A stretch of DNA of 64,000 bases from Massilia aquatica (GCF_011682045.1 NZ_VVIW01000002.1:186001-250000), one strand, 5' to 3'. Shown: positions 50,473-60,260, counted from the first letter of the stretch. Translations and numbers: made by a program. Notes: a model not told the origin generated them from the sequence alone.

Positions 50473-53001
50473 TTGAACCAAATTACTCATACCATTCCCA
50501 GCCGCGAGGACATTCTCGGCATTTTCCGCAACGCGGGCACGACGCTTGATCTTGAAGCCATCGCCCGCACGCTCAAGGTCAAGCCAGCCGCGCTGGAGGT
50601 GTTAACCAGGCGTCTGAATGCCATGCAGCGAGACGGCCAGATCCACGCCGACGCCGATGGCAATTACGGCCTGGCCGACCATTCCGGCTTCATCGCCGGC
50701 AAGGTCAGCGCGCACCGCGACGGTTTCGGCTTCGTCATCCCCGACGAACCGGGCGAAGACCTGTTCCTGTCAGACAAAGAAATGCAGAAAGTCCTGCATG
50801 GCGACCGTGTGCTCGCCAAAGTCACAGGAACCGATCGCCGCGGCCGCCAGGAAGGCACCATCGTCGAAGTCGTCACGCGCGCCAACAGTCATGTGATCGG
50901 CCGCCTGCTCAACGAGAACGGCGTCTGGATCGTCGCTCCCGAAGACAAGCGCATCGGCCAGGATATCCTGGTTGCCGGTTCGCCCGGCAAGGCCAAGGCG
51001 GGGCAGATCGTCAGCGTCGAGCTGAGCGAGCAGCCGTCGCGCTTCAAGCAGCCGGCCGGCCGTGTGGTCGAAGTGCTCGGCGACCTGGACGATCCCGGCA
51101 TGGAAATCGAAATTGCCGTGCGCAAGTTCGGCGTGCCGCATATTTTCTCCGCCGCCGCGCTCAAGTCGGCCGCCAAGCTGCCCGGCGAAGTGCGCGAAGC
51201 CGACCTGCAAGACCGGGTCGACCTGCGCGACGTGCCGCTGGTGACCATTGACGGCGAAGACGCGCGCGACTTCGACGATGCGGTCTATTGCGAGCCGGTC
51301 AAGGTCGGCAAGGCCAACTGCTTCCGCCTGATCGTGGCGATCGCCGACGTGTCCCATTACGTCAAGCCGAACGATGCGCTCGATGTCGACGCGCTCGAAC
51401 GCAGCACCTCGGTGTACTTCCCGCGCCGCGTGATTCCGATGCTGCCCGAGAAGCTCTCGAACGGCCTGTGTTCGCTCAATCCGGCCGTCGACCGCCTGAC
51501 CCTGGTGTGCGACGCGGTCATTTCGGACAAGGGCGAGATCAAGGCCTACCAGTTCTATCCGGCCGTGATCCACTCGGCTGCGCGCCTGACCTATAACGAA
51601 GTGGCCGATATTCTCGGCAACACCGCCGGTCCTGAAGCGGCGCGCCGTCCAGCCATCGTGCCGCACCTGCTCAACCTGTACGATGTGTACCACGCGCTGC
51701 ACAAGGCGCGCCAGGTACGCGGTGCGATCGACTTCGAAACCACCGAAACCTATATCGTCTGCAATGCGCTGGGCAAGATCGAAAAGATCATTCCACGCAC
51801 CCGCAACGACGCCCACAAGGTCATCGAGGAATGCATGCTGGCGGCCAACGTCTGCGCGGCCGACCTCTTGATCCGCCACAAGCATCCGGGCACCTACCGC
51901 ATCCACGCGTCGCCGACCAAGGAAAAGCTGACGCAAGTGCGTACGTTTCTGAAGCAGGTTGGCCTCAATCTCAACGGCGGCGACAAGCCGGCCGCCAACG
52001 ATTATGCCGAACTGATGAAGCAGATCAAGGACCGTCCGGACGCGTCGCTGCTGCAAACCATGCTGCTGCGTTCGATGCAGCAAGCGGTCTACAGCCCCGA
52101 CAATATCGGCCATTTCGGCCTGGCGTACGAGGCGTATGCCCACTTCACCAGCCCGATCCGCCGCTATCCCGACTTGCTGACGCACCGCGCCATCAAGGCC
52201 ATTTTGCTCGGCAAGAAATACGAGCCGAAAGGCATCGACCTGGCCGGTTTGAACACCACCTTGTCGAACGCCACGCGCAAGCAGCAGGCCAAAGACAAGG
52301 CCGATGGCAAGCAAAAGAACGAAAAAGACCTGACCATCTGGGACGCCCTGGGCGTGCACTGTTCGGCCAACGAACGCCGCGCCGACGAAGCCTCGCGCGA
52401 CGTCGAAGCCTGGCTCAAGTGCTACTTCATCAAGGACAAGCTCGGTGAAGAATTCACCGGCGTGGTCTCGGGCGTGACGACCTTCGGCATTTTTGTCCAG
52501 CTCGACGCGCTGTTCGTCGAAGGCCTGGTGCACATCACCGAACTGGGTACCGATTACTTCCAGTACGACGACGCGCGCCACGAACTGCGCGGCGAACGCA
52601 CCGGCAAGCGCTATCAGCTGACCGACCGCGTGACCGTGCAGGTCTCGCGCGTCGACCTCGAAGCACGCAAGATCGACCTGGTCCTGGCCGGCGCCAGCGT
52701 GCAGGCAGACAGCGGCGCGGGCAAACCAAAGAGCGCGGCCCACAAGGCGCTCGACGCCAAGCCGGCCAAGTCGGGCAAACAGGGCCGCTCGTCGGGCGGC
52801 GGCGCAAACAACGGGGGAGGCAACACCGCTTCGCGTTACGAACTCGACGAGAGCGTCGGCGCGGAAGCGCCGGGCGCCAAGCCAAAGCGCAGCAAGTCCG
52901 GTTCAACCGCAGGCAAGTCCACCAGCCGTTCCGCAAAACCGGCGGGCACCAGCAATTCCAGCACCAAATCAACAAGCAAAACGAATAAGAGCAAGCGATA
53001 A
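50473..53001 (+). CDS. rnr: Ribonuclease R
   Basis: 842 residues starting at TTG 50473; no in-frame ATG lies near enough to begin the conserved N-terminus (NQITHTIPSREDILGIFRNAG), and no ribosome site is clear. Order: winged-helix domain (about 10-75), two cold-shock domains (about 76-240), the RNB catalytic domain with GEDARDFDDAVYCEPV (metal-binding aspartates near 265-270), IADVSHYVKPNDALD, the second active-site block HFTSPIRRYPDLLTHRAIK, an S1 domain (about 655-740), and a Lys/Ser-rich basic tail. RNase R degrades structured RNA 3' to 5' and takes part in rRNA and tmRNA quality control. The gene is followed after three bases by rlmB, the order also found in E. coli. Confidence 0.95.
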   Translation: MNQITHTIPSREDILGIFRNAGTTLDLEAIARTLKVKPAALEVLTRRLNAMQRDGQIHADADGNYGLADHSGFIAGKVSAHRDGFGFVIPDEPGEDLFLSDKEMQKVLHGDRVLAKVTGTDRRGRQEGTIVEVVTRANSHVIGRLLNENGVWIVAPEDKRIGQDILVAGSPGKAKAGQIVSVELSEQPSRFKQPAGRVVEVLGDLDDPGMEIEIAVRKFGVPHIFSAAALKSAAKLPGEVREADLQDRVDLRDVPLVTIDGEDARDFDDAVYCEPVKVGKANCFRLIVAIADVSHYVKPNDALDVDALERSTSVYFPRRVIPMLPEKLSNGLCSLNPAVDRLTLVCDAVISDKGEIKAYQFYPAVIHSAARLTYNEVADILGNTAGPEAARRPAIVPHLLNLYDVYHALHKARQVRGAIDFETTETYIVCNALGKIEKIIPRTRNDAHKVIEECMLAANVCAADLLIRHKHPGTYRIHASPTKEKLTQVRTFLKQVGLNLNGGDKPAANDYAELMKQIKDRPDASLLQTMLLRSMQQAVYSPDNIGHFGLAYEAYAHFTSPIRRYPDLLTHRAIKAILLGKKYEPKGIDLAGLNTTLSNATRKQQAKDKADGKQKNEKDLTIWDALGVHCSANERRADEASRDVEAWLKCYFIKDKLGEEFTGVVSGVTTFGIFVQLDALFVEGLVHITELGTDYFQYDDARHELRGERTGKRYQLTDRVTVQVSRVDLEARKIDLVLAGASVQADSGAGKPKSAAHKALDAKPAKSGKQGRSSGGGANNGGGNTASRYELDESVGAEAPGAKPKRSKSGSTAGKSTSRSAKPAGTSNSSTKSTSKTNKSKR

Positions 53002-53004
53002 CAC

Positions 53005-53748
53005 ATGAAGAATAAAATGATTTTCGGGTTCCACGCGGTGACCTCGCGTCTGCGTCACGAGGCCTCGTCGGTGGAAGAAATTTTTGTCGATGCGACCCGC
53101 CAGGATCGCCGCATGCACGATCTCGTCGCCAATGCCAAGGCATTGGGCGTGCGCGTCATGCCGGTCGATTCGGCCCGTCTCGACAAGATCGTCGGAACCC
53201 GGCGCCACCAGGGCGTGATCGCCTTCGCCAGCCAACTGGCGCTGGCGCGCAACCTGGATGAGCTGCTCGATGCGATCGAAGGTCCGCCGCTGCTGCTGAT
53301 CCTCGACGGCATCACCGATCCGCACAACCTGGGCGCCTGCCTGCGCGTGGCCGACGGTGTCGGCGCGCATGCGGTCATCGTGCCGAAGGACCGCGCGGTT
53401 GGCCTGAACGCTACCGCCGCCAAGGTTGCCAGCGGCGCCGCCGAAACCGTGCCGTACATCACGGTCACCAACCTGGCGCGCACCATGCGCGAATTGAAAG
53501 AGCGCGACATCCTGCTGATCGGCACCACCGACGATGCGGACAAGGGCTTGTATGAAGCGGACTTCTCCGGTCCGGCCGCGCTCGTCATGGGTTCGGAAGG
53601 CGAGGGCATGCGCCGCCTGACCCGCGAAACCTGCGACGTGCTGGTCGGTATTCCCATGTTCGGCTCGGTCGAGAGCCTGAACGTGTCGGTGGCGTCGGGC
53701 GTCTGCCTGTACGAAGCACGCCGCCAGCGCATCGCGCGCGAAGGCTGA
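53005..53748 (+). CDS. rlmB: 23S rRNA (guanosine-2251-2'-O)-methyltransferase
   Basis: 247 residues, SpoU (SPOUT) family. The N-terminal substrate-binding part ([30 protein letters not shown]) is typical of RlmB. The knotted methyltransferase domain shows motif 1 [39 protein letters not shown], motif 2 [20 protein letters not shown], and motif 3 [22 protein letters not shown]. It methylates G2251 in the P loop of 23S rRNA. Start is three bases after the rnr stop, so the two are cotranscribed. Confidence 0.95.
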   Translation: MKNKMIFGFHAVTSRLRHEASSVEEIFVDATRQDRRMHDLVANAKALGVRVMPVDSARLDKIVGTRRHQGVIAFASQLALARNLDELLDAIEGPPLLLILDGITDPHNLGACLRVADGVGAHAVIVPKDRAVGLNATAAKVASGAAETVPYITVTNLARTMRELKERDILLIGTTDDADKGLYEADFSGPAALVMGSEGEGMRRLTRETCDVLVGIPMFGSVESLNVSVASGVCLYEARRQRIAREG

Positions 53749-53753
53749 TATCC

Positions 53754-53788
53754 GGCACGCCGGCCCGGTAACTCCGTGCCGGCGTGCC
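53754..53788 (+). terminator. Long GC hairpin after rlmB
   Basis: GGCACGCCGGC and GCCGGCGTGCC form a perfect 11-bp stem six bases after the rlmB stop, with an inner CGG/CCG pair. No T-run follows, so it may pause RNA polymerase or guard the 3' end rather than be a standard intrinsic terminator. The rest of the gap to cysE (to 54047) shows nothing I recognise. Confidence 0.5.
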
Positions 53789-54047
53789 AATCCTCCCTGC
53801 CTGCAAATTTCCATTTTGGTCGTGCTGTCTTTGCTTTAGCTGCAAGGACTGTTGCCGTTTGTGTACGCGGCAATATCGTCAACTTCCCTCGTTCATCGCG
53901 CAGGTAACATTGCACCTTAGTTATCGTCGCGAAATGTGCTTTCCCGTAATCAGCTGTATGCGAAGCGGGCAAATTGACCACACATAAGCGGGAGGCGGGC
54001 GGATACGCTACCATGCCTGTATCGCAACTGTTCCCACGTCCCTGTTT

Positions 54048-54788
54048 ATGTTTTTACACCTGCGCGAAGATATCAAGAGCATCATAGAACGCGACCCGGC
54101 CGCCCGTAACGGATGGGAAGTGTTTACTTGTTATCCTGGCTTTCAGGCCATCATGATGCATCGCTGGGCGCAGGCTTGCTGGAGCCGCAATCTGAAATGG
54201 ATCGGGCGTTTCATCTCGTACCTGGCGCGCATCCTGACCGGCATCGAGATTCATCCCGGCGCCACCATCGGACGGCGCGTGTTCATCGACCATGGCTTCG
54301 GCGTGGTCATCGGCGAAACCGCCATCGTCGGCGACGACTGCACCATCTACCAGGGCGTGACCCTGGGGGGCACCTCGCTCAACAGCGGCACCAAGCGCCA
54401 TCCGACCCTGGAACGCGGCGTCATCATCGGCGCCGGCGCCAAGGTGCTCGGCTCGTTTACCGTGGGCGAATACGCCAAGGTCGGCTCGAACGCGGTGGTG
54501 ATCAAGCCGGTGCCGGCCGGCGCGACGGCGGTCGGCAATCCGGCCCACATCGTCCAGAAAGAGGTCGATACGCGCGCCAGTTCGCATCTGTTCTCGGCCT
54601 ACGGCGTGACCCCGAACGGCGACGATCCGCTGTCGAAAGCCTTGCACGGGCTGATCAATCACGCGGCGCGCCAGGATGAACAGCTCGACCGCCTGATGGC
54701 GCTGATGAAGTCGGCGGGAATCGCCTGCCCGAGCACGCCCGAGTGTGATAAATTGGATTCGGTAAAGCTCAATAAACTGGTCGAGTAA
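54048..54788 (+). CDS. cysE: Serine O-acetyltransferase
   Basis: 246 residues. N-terminal helical part MFLHLREDIKSIIERDPAARNGWEVFTCYPGFQAIMMHRWAQACW, then a left-handed beta-helix with HPGATIGRRVFIDHGFGVVIGETAIVGDDCTIYQGVTLGG, containing the catalytic His-Asp pair typical of CysE, and GTKRHPTLERGVIIGAGAKVLG. Long C-terminal extension after the helix (about 180-246) ends in DSVKLNKLVE, not the Ile end that docks cysteine synthase in E. coli. It makes O-acetylserine for cysteine synthesis. The gene is 11 bp ahead of yceH. Confidence 0.94.
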   Translation: MFLHLREDIKSIIERDPAARNGWEVFTCYPGFQAIMMHRWAQACWSRNLKWIGRFISYLARILTGIEIHPGATIGRRVFIDHGFGVVIGETAIVGDDCTIYQGVTLGGTSLNSGTKRHPTLERGVIIGAGAKVLGSFTVGEYAKVGSNAVVIKPVPAGATAVGNPAHIVQKEVDTRASSHLFSAYGVTPNGDDPLSKALHGLINHAARQDEQLDRLMALMKSAGIACPSTPECDKLDSVKLNKLVE

Positions 54789-54798
54789 GGACACACGC

Positions 54799-55494
54799 AT
54801 GACACTAGAAGGTACGACACAAGAATCAACGGGCGGCGCCGACGGCGCTGCCTTGCTGGACCCGTTCGAAATCCGCGTGCTGGCGGTGCTGGCCGAGAAG
54901 GAAGGCCTCACGCCCGACAACTATCCGATGTCGCTCAATGCCATCACCAACGGCTGCAACCAGCTCTCGAGCCGCGACCCGGTGATGCAGCTGTCCGACG
55001 AAACCGTGCAGGACGTGCTGCAACGCCTGATGCAGCGCAAGTTCGTCAACGGTATCACCCAGGCTGGCGCGCGCGTGACCAAGTACGAGCACCGCATGCG
55101 CATCAAATGGTCGCTCGAGCAGGACAAGCTGGCCGTGCTGACCATCCTGATGCTGCGCGGCTTGCAGACCGCCGGTGAAATCCGCACCCGTAGCGGGCGC
55201 CTGCACGAATTCAAGTCGGTGGCCGATGTCGAGGCGTGCCTGCAGTTTTTGATCGACAAGTATCCGCCGATCGTGGCGCGCCTGGCGCTGGCGCCGGGCA
55301 CCAAGGAGCCGCGCTACGGGCAGCTCCTCGGTGGCGACGCGGCACTGGCGCAGCAGGAGTCCTCGTTCGGCGTGGTCAGCGCGCCGGCCCAGGGCAGCAG
55401 GGTGGCGCAGCTGGAGCAGGAAGTGGCGGCGCTGCGGGCCGAGGTCGACGACCTCAAACTGCAGTTCCTGGCCTTTAAAACGCAGTTCGAGTAA
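54799..55494 (+). CDS. yceH: YceH-family protein (DUF480)
   Basis: 231 residues. The DUF480 signature is clear: LDPFEIRVLAVLAEKEGLTPDNYPMSLNAITNGCNQLSSRDPVM, then VQDVLQRLMQRKFV and HRMRIKWSLEQDKLAVLTILMLRGLQTAGEIRTRSGRLHEF. It folds as two winged-helix domains and ends in a coiled coil (RVAQLEQEVAALRAEVDDLKLQF). Function is not established, despite wide conservation. It shares a transcript with cysE (11-bp gap). Confidence 0.93.
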   Translation: MTLEGTTQESTGGADGAALLDPFEIRVLAVLAEKEGLTPDNYPMSLNAITNGCNQLSSRDPVMQLSDETVQDVLQRLMQRKFVNGITQAGARVTKYEHRMRIKWSLEQDKLAVLTILMLRGLQTAGEIRTRSGRLHEFKSVADVEACLQFLIDKYPPIVARLALAPGTKEPRYGQLLGGDAALAQQESSFGVVSAPAQGSRVAQLEQEVAALRAEVDDLKLQFLAFKTQFE

Positions 55495-55504
55495 GCGCGC
55501 TACC

Positions 55505-55525
55505 GGTTCCGCCGCTGGCGGAACC
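55505..55525. terminator. Palindromic hairpin between yceH and the ABC permease gene
   Basis: GGTTCCGCC-GCT-GGCGGAACC is a perfect 9-bp stem with a three-base loop, placed between two convergent stops. No T-run, so its role as a terminator is likely but unproven. Confidence 0.6.
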
Positions 55526-55536
55526 TGCTTGCAGCA

Positions 55537-56496
55537 TCAGCCTTCGTCCTTGAAGCGGCGCAAGCGAATCGCCGCATAGATCATCAGGGCGCCCGCCGCC
55601 GCGCCGACCCACACGCCCGGCGTGGTCAGCACCGGCAAGGCTTGCGATAGCACATCCATGCCCGGTTCGCGCAGCACGGCGCCGGCCCGGTTGTGCCCGA
55701 ACAGCCAGCTGCCCGGCACCAGTCCCAGCAGCATGCGTCCGGCCACGTTGGTGGCCAGCCAGGCCGCCGCCGAGTTCATTCCCAGCACGTAATCCACCCA
55801 TTTCACCAGCATCAGCGCGATCACAGGCAAGCCGACCGCCCACAGGAATACCTTCGACCTGGCCCAGCTCGATACCATGAGCAGCCAGCCGACCGTCGGC
55901 AGCGCGCACAGCACGTACACCGGCAGCACACCGAGCGCTTGCAGCGGCAGCATGTAGAACGCCGGGTTGCCGAGGATGGCGCCGAACACGTTTGCGCCGT
56001 GAAACAGCGCCGCCGTGCCGATCACGAGCATCAATGCGAACGAGGTGGCCAGGCTGATGCCGATCACGATCAGCGGCGCGGCCACGGTCGCCATCAGCAC
56101 TTTCGACAGCACCGTGTGGGTGTCCGACAGCGGCAGCGATTTCCAGAACAGGATGCTGCGGTCGCGCCGCTCGTCGTGCAGGGCGCCCAGGCAGTAGAAG
56201 AACGTGGTCACGGCCAGCATTGCCAGCAGCGGCAGCCCGGCGCCCAGGCAAATGTTCAACAGGATGCCGACCGCTTGCCGGTAGTCGTCCGGCGACATGC
56301 CGGCGAACATGGCTTGCAGGCTTTGTATTTCTCCGTTGATCCGCATCGTCAGCGGCACCTGGCCCTGACTCAGGCCATAGATGACGGTGATGCCGCTCAC
56401 CGTCACCATCACCATGCCGAGAATGAGCGGCGCCCAGAAAAACGATCCCTTGTGCTCCCAGAACTCGCGCTTGAGCAACCATGTCATTGTGTTCAT
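55537..56496 (-). CDS. ABC transporter permease
   Basis: 319 residues with about seven hydrophobic segments: LKREFWEHKGSFFWAPLILGMVMVTVSGITVIYG at the start, LLAMLAVTTFFYCLGALHDERRDRSILFWKSLPLSDTHTVLSK (a cytoplasmic loop typical of ABC-2 type permeases of the YtrC/bcr kind), and others. Together with the ATPase gene, whose stop overlaps its start by four bases, and a GntR-YtrA type regulator, it forms an ABC-2 exporter operon of the sort often induced by envelope-active compounds. The substrate is unknown. Confidence 0.85.
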   Translation of the reverse strand: MNTMTWLLKREFWEHKGSFFWAPLILGMVMVTVSGITVIYGLSQGQVPLTMRINGEIQSLQAMFAGMSPDDYRQAVGILLNICLGAGLPLLAMLAVTTFFYCLGALHDERRDRSILFWKSLPLSDTHTVLSKVLMATVAAPLIVIGISLATSFALMLVIGTAALFHGANVFGAILGNPAFYMLPLQALGVLPVYVLCALPTVGWLLMVSSWARSKVFLWAVGLPVIALMLVKWVDYVLGMNSAAAWLATNVAGRMLLGLVPGSWLFGHNRAGAVLREPGMDVLSQALPVLTTPGVWVGAAAGALMIYAAIRLRRFKDEG

Positions 56497-57350
56497 GCGT
56501 AGCTTCCTTTCATGGTGGCGACAAACAAATCGGCGACGCTGGGGTTGCGCGTTTCGCCGAGGATAGCCAACTGTTCGCGCGCCACGCCGTCGAACAGCAT
56601 CACCGACTTGCCGAACACGCTGCGCTGGTCGATCGGCTGCAGCGCATTGGCGGCGCCCAGCTTGTCGGGCGCGACCATCACTTCGATGAAGCGCTCGCCG
56701 ACCTCGTCCATCGAGGCCGACAGCACGATCTTGCCGTCGCGGATGAACAGCAGGTCGGTGAGGATATGTTCGACTTCCTCGACCTGATGGGTGGTGATGA
56801 TGATGGTCTTGTCCGCGTCAAAATAGTCTTCCAGCAGGTTTTGATAGAACTGCTTGCGGTAAATGATGTCCAGGCCCAGGGTCGGCTCGTCGAGCACCAG
56901 CAGTTTGGCGTCGATGGCCATCACCAGCGCCAGGTGCAGTTGCACGATCATGCCCTTGGACATGGTCTTGACCTTCATCGCCGGCGTGAGCTTGGTCGCG
57001 GCCAGGTAGCGCTCGGCCTTGGCGCGGTCAAAGCGCGGATGCACGCCTTCGACGAAGTCGATCGCCTCGGACACGCGCAGCCAGCGCGGCAGGATGGCCA
57101 CGTCGGCAATAAAGGAGACCTGCTGCATCAGCGCGTCGCGCTCGGTGCGCGGGTCGAAGCCGAGCACCGACAGCTCGCCGGCCACATCGGTCAGGCCGAG
57201 CACGGCTTTGAGGGTGGTGGTCTTGCCCGACCCGTTGGGGCCGATCAGGCCGACGATGCGGCCGGCGGGAATGTCGAAGCTGATATTGTCGAGCGCCACC
57301 GACTTGCCGTAGCGCTTGTTCAGATTGCGGGCGCTGAGGACGGTGCTCAT
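56493..57350 (-). CDS. ABC transporter ATP-binding protein
   Basis: 285 residues from ATG 57350. Walker A is GPNGSGKTT (about 38-46), Q-loop region VSFIADVAILP, signature MSKGMIVQLHLAL (degenerate LSGGQ), Walker B LLVLDEPTLGLD and H-loop ITTHQVEE. The degenerate signature is common in YtrB-like ATPases. It drives the permease encoded next with a four-base overlap. Its start overlaps the GntR regulator stop by four bases, so three genes are coupled. Confidence 0.93.
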   Translation of the reverse strand: MSTVLSARNLNKRYGKSVALDNISFDIPAGRIVGLIGPNGSGKTTTLKAVLGLTDVAGELSVLGFDPRTERDALMQQVSFIADVAILPRWLRVSEAIDFVEGVHPRFDRAKAERYLAATKLTPAMKVKTMSKGMIVQLHLALVMAIDAKLLVLDEPTLGLDIIYRKQFYQNLLEDYFDADKTIIITTHQVEEVEHILTDLLFIRDGKIVLSASMDEVGERFIEVMVAPDKLGAANALQPIDQRSVFGKSVMLFDGVAREQLAILGETRNPSVADLFVATMKGSYA

Positions 57351-57712
57351 GACTGGCCTCCGTCTTGCGGGTGCAGCAACTGGCCCAGGTCCAGGCCGAG
57401 GCGGCGGATGCGTTCGAGCATGGCCGGCCATTCTTCGCGCATGAAGCGCTCGCGTTCGCTGGCGAGCAATTTTTCGCTCGCGCCTTCGGTGACGTACATG
57501 CCAATTCCCCTTCGTTTTTCCACAAGTTGCTCGTCCACCAGTTCCTGGTAGGCGCGCGAGACGGTGATCGGATTGAGCTGGTACTCGGCCGCGACCTGGC
57601 GCACCGAGGGCAGGGCGTCGCCGGCTTTGAGGGCGCCGTCGAGCATCATGCCGACGACTTTTTCCTTGAGCTGGCGATAGATGGGCGTGTTGTCGTTCCA
57701 GCCGATCGTCAT
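57347..57712 (-). CDS. GntR-family regulator, YtrA subfamily
   Basis: 121 residues: an N-terminal winged helix (PIYRQLKEKVVGMMLDGALKAGDALPSVRQVAAEYQLNPITVSRAYQELVDEQLVEKRRGIGMYV) and a short helical C-terminal part for dimerisation, without the large effector domain of other GntR proteins. This is the YtrA form, which normally represses its own operon with ABC transporter genes and responds to envelope-active agents. A palindrome lies upstream (57785-57806). Confidence 0.93.
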   Translation of the reverse strand: MTIGWNDNTPIYRQLKEKVVGMMLDGALKAGDALPSVRQVAAEYQLNPITVSRAYQELVDEQLVEKRRGIGMYVTEGASEKLLASERERFMREEWPAMLERIRRLGLDLGQLLHPQDGGQS

Positions 57713-58025
57713 GGACGGCCCTCCCGCGGATGTGATGTTGACTGGTGAGGCATGTTTCCTCCCTGTTGGTGAGGTAATGCGGTGGTGATGTAGTTAACTA
57801 TAACACCAGTTCTCCACGCTATAGGCGTATGCATGTGAAATAAAATTAGAGATAATATTTTCCTACTGTAAATATTCCATAGTGTTTCTGTTATATTCCC
57901 GGTCTTTGCAATTGCACCAAACGGGTGTCGTGCCGTACCGGCGGCAATGCGCATGCGCGCTGCAGCCGTTGTTACTCCCGTGATCGCGGTCTTCCCACCA
58001 ACTTGCCTCCCCGTTCGTCTCCTTC
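57713..58025. other. 313-bp divergent spacer, GntR operon and NHL lipoprotein
   Basis: Except for the palindrome at 57785-57806 and a probable ribosome-site stretch (GGAGG-like CCTCC at 57758-57762 on the minus strand), nothing specific is seen. The part at 57830-57900 is AT-rich and may hold promoters for both directions. Confidence 0.45.
57785..57806 (-). promoter_or_regulatory. Palindromic candidate operator of the GntR operon
   Basis: The core TAGTTAACTA is a perfect 10-bp palindrome, and the flanks (GTGATG on the left, TAACAC on the right) extend the symmetry to 9 of 11 matching positions per arm. On the minus strand it contains TATAGT, a possible -10 element. It lies 73 bp before the regulator start. 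Autorepression is inferred from the YtrA family habit. Confidence 0.55.
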
Positions 58026-60260
58026 ATGAAAACCATACCTTCCACATCGGGCCGCAAGGTCATCCTGAACCATTCACTTTCGCTGGCACTGTGCGCCGCG
58101 CTGGCCGCCTGCGGCGGCGGTGGCGGTGGCGGCAATCCCGCGCCGGCCACGCCGGCACCTGTTACCCCGGACCCGGCGCCGCCGGCAAGCGGCCAGGGTT
58201 ACGAGATCGGCGGCACGGTCGCCGGCCTGGAGTGGGGCGTCCCGCTGTCGCTGGCGAACGGTGGCGACAGCGTCGTGGTGGACCGCGATGGCACGTTTCA
58301 GTTTCGCCAGCGTGGACGCGAAGGGACGCCGTATGCGGTCGCCGTGACCGCGCCGGCGGGGCGTTCCTGCAGCGTCACCGATGGCGCCGGTACGGTCGGC
58401 AAGGGCGCCGTGAGCAACATCAGGGTCAACTGTTTCCCGCTCATCCTGGCCGGAACAGCGGTGCCGCTGCACACCTCGGCCGGCATGGCGATGGACAAGT
58501 CGGGCAATGCCTTCATCATGGATGTGGGGCGCCAGGTCGTGCTCAAGATGACGCCGGCCGGCGTTATCTCCACATTTGCCGGTTCGGCCAGTGTGTTCGG
58601 GGCCCAGGATGGTAACGCCGGCGCCGCCAGTTTTCATTTCGACCGTCGCTCGCGCATGATCGTCGATGGCGCCGGAAACCTGATCCTCACCGATACCTGT
58701 AACAACACGCTGCGCAAGATCACGCCGGCGGGCGTGGTCAGCACCATCGCCGGCACGCCGCGCCGGGTCTGCGTCTACAACGACAAAGCGATCGACATCC
58801 GCGACGGCGCCGGCGCGGCGGCGCTGTTCGACCAGCCGTTCGAACTGGCGCTGGCGACCAACGGCGACTATCTGGTGCTGGAGCAGGGCGCGCGCTATCG
58901 CCGCGTGACCCCGGCCGGCGTCGTCACCACCGTGCGCTGGACCAGCCCGGCCGGCAGTGCGGCGCCGCTGAACCAGCCGCATCTCGTGGCAATGGGAAAA
59001 GATGGCACGCTGTACGCCGCCGACTACAGCAACGTCTACACCATCGCGGGCGGCGTGGCGACCCTGCTGGCGGGCGACGGCGGCGATGTGAGGCCAATGA
59101 GCGATGGCATGGGCAGGTCCGCGGTGTTCAGCGCTCTGTCCTCGATGAAGGTCGATGCATCCGGCGACCTGTATCTTTCGGATGTCGGAATGGTGCGCAA
59201 GATGACGCCCGCTGGCCTGGTCACTACCCTGGCCGGTGGCGCGGACTCGAATATCGGACCGCCGGGCTATGGCACCGGCCCCCGCCTTGCTTACGCAGGC
59301 ATGCTGGCATTCGATCCGGCAGGAAATATCGCACGCCTGGGCGACGATGATGTGTTACAGACCATTACCAGGTCGGGCGTGGTGACAACTTCGGCGGCAA
59401 CGCCGTACTACATCGGCAGCAGCGACGGTGCGCGCTCGAATGCGAGCTTCCTGTACACCATGCGCCTGTCGGTCGACGCCGCCGGCAACCTGTACCTCGC
59501 CGATTCCAATTATCGGGTCGTGCGCAAGATTGGTCCGGAAGGCGTCGTCACGACGTTCGCCGGTACGCGCGGTTCGCGCAGCCCCAGCCTCGATCCGATC
59601 CTGTTCGGCTTTCCGAGGGCGGTCGCGCTGGACGCGGCCGGTGCCGTGTACGTGGCTGACACGGGCTGGATCGGCAAGATCGTGGACGGTAAAATGACCG
59701 CGATCACACCCTCGACGGCCTTGCCGCGGATCGTGGAGATGCGCATCGATGCGCAGGGCAACGTGCTGGCCACGATGCCGGAAAAAGTGGTCAGGATCAC
59801 GCCATCGGGCCAGGTCAGCGTGCTGGTCGACGTGCAGCGCATGCTCAAAGCCACCGGCCTGACGGATGCGTCGGACGGATTCAATCCGACCGGCCTGACG
59901 CTGGACGCGGCGGGCAACCTGTACATTGCCGACGTCGTCAGCAAGACCATTCTCAAGCTCGACAAGCAGGACGTGCTGTCGGTATTTGCCGGCGTGCCGG
60001 GACAGCATGGCAGTGCCGATGGTCCCGCGCGCTCGACGGCGCTGGGCTTTTACTCCACGGTGCAGATGAGCTTCGCGCCGAATGGCGATCTGTATATGAG
60101 CGGGCACGGCAAGGTGCGCAAGATCAGTCCGGACGGCTGGCTGTCGACCCCGCAGTTGGGGTGGGGCAATGCGGATATCTACAGCATGGTCTACAGCAAT
60201 GGAAAACTGTACGGCATGACGGTCGGTGCTGTCATGCAGACAGTGTTGCCGCCCAACTGA
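58026..60260 (+). CDS. NHL-repeat lipoprotein
   Basis: 744 residues. Lipoprotein signal peptide ends LALCAALAACGGGG (Cys29), followed by a Pro-rich linker (PATPAPVTPDPAPP) and a carboxypeptidase-like small domain (about 58-135). From about 140 to the end the protein is a chain of NHL/SMP-30-like beta-propeller blades of the type AGNLILTDTCNNTLRKITPAGVVSTIAGT, at least six in number, often separated by variable loops. Such propellers bind sugars, peptides or protein partners on the surface. A paralogue lies at the right edge. No enzyme residues can be assigned. It follows its own promoter region and is convergent with the gene downstream. Confidence 0.82.
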   Translation: MKTIPSTSGRKVILNHSLSLALCAALAACGGGGGGGNPAPATPAPVTPDPAPPASGQGYEIGGTVAGLEWGVPLSLANGGDSVVVDRDGTFQFRQRGREGTPYAVAVTAPAGRSCSVTDGAGTVGKGAVSNIRVNCFPLILAGTAVPLHTSAGMAMDKSGNAFIMDVGRQVVLKMTPAGVISTFAGSASVFGAQDGNAGAASFHFDRRSRMIVDGAGNLILTDTCNNTLRKITPAGVVSTIAGTPRRVCVYNDKAIDIRDGAGAAALFDQPFELALATNGDYLVLEQGARYRRVTPAGVVTTVRWTSPAGSAAPLNQPHLVAMGKDGTLYAADYSNVYTIAGGVATLLAGDGGDVRPMSDGMGRSAVFSALSSMKVDASGDLYLSDVGMVRKMTPAGLVTTLAGGADSNIGPPGYGTGPRLAYAGMLAFDPAGNIARLGDDDVLQTITRSGVVTTSAATPYYIGSSDGARSNASFLYTMRLSVDAAGNLYLADSNYRVVRKIGPEGVVTTFAGTRGSRSPSLDPILFGFPRAVALDAAGAVYVADTGWIGKIVDGKMTAITPSTALPRIVEMRIDAQGNVLATMPEKVVRITPSGQVSVLVDVQRMLKATGLTDASDGFNPTGLTLDAAGNLYIADVVSKTILKLDKQDVLSVFAGVPGQHGSADGPARSTALGFYSTVQMSFAPNGDLYMSGHGKVRKISPDGWLSTPQLGWGNADIYSMVYSNGKLYGMTVGAVMQTVLPPN

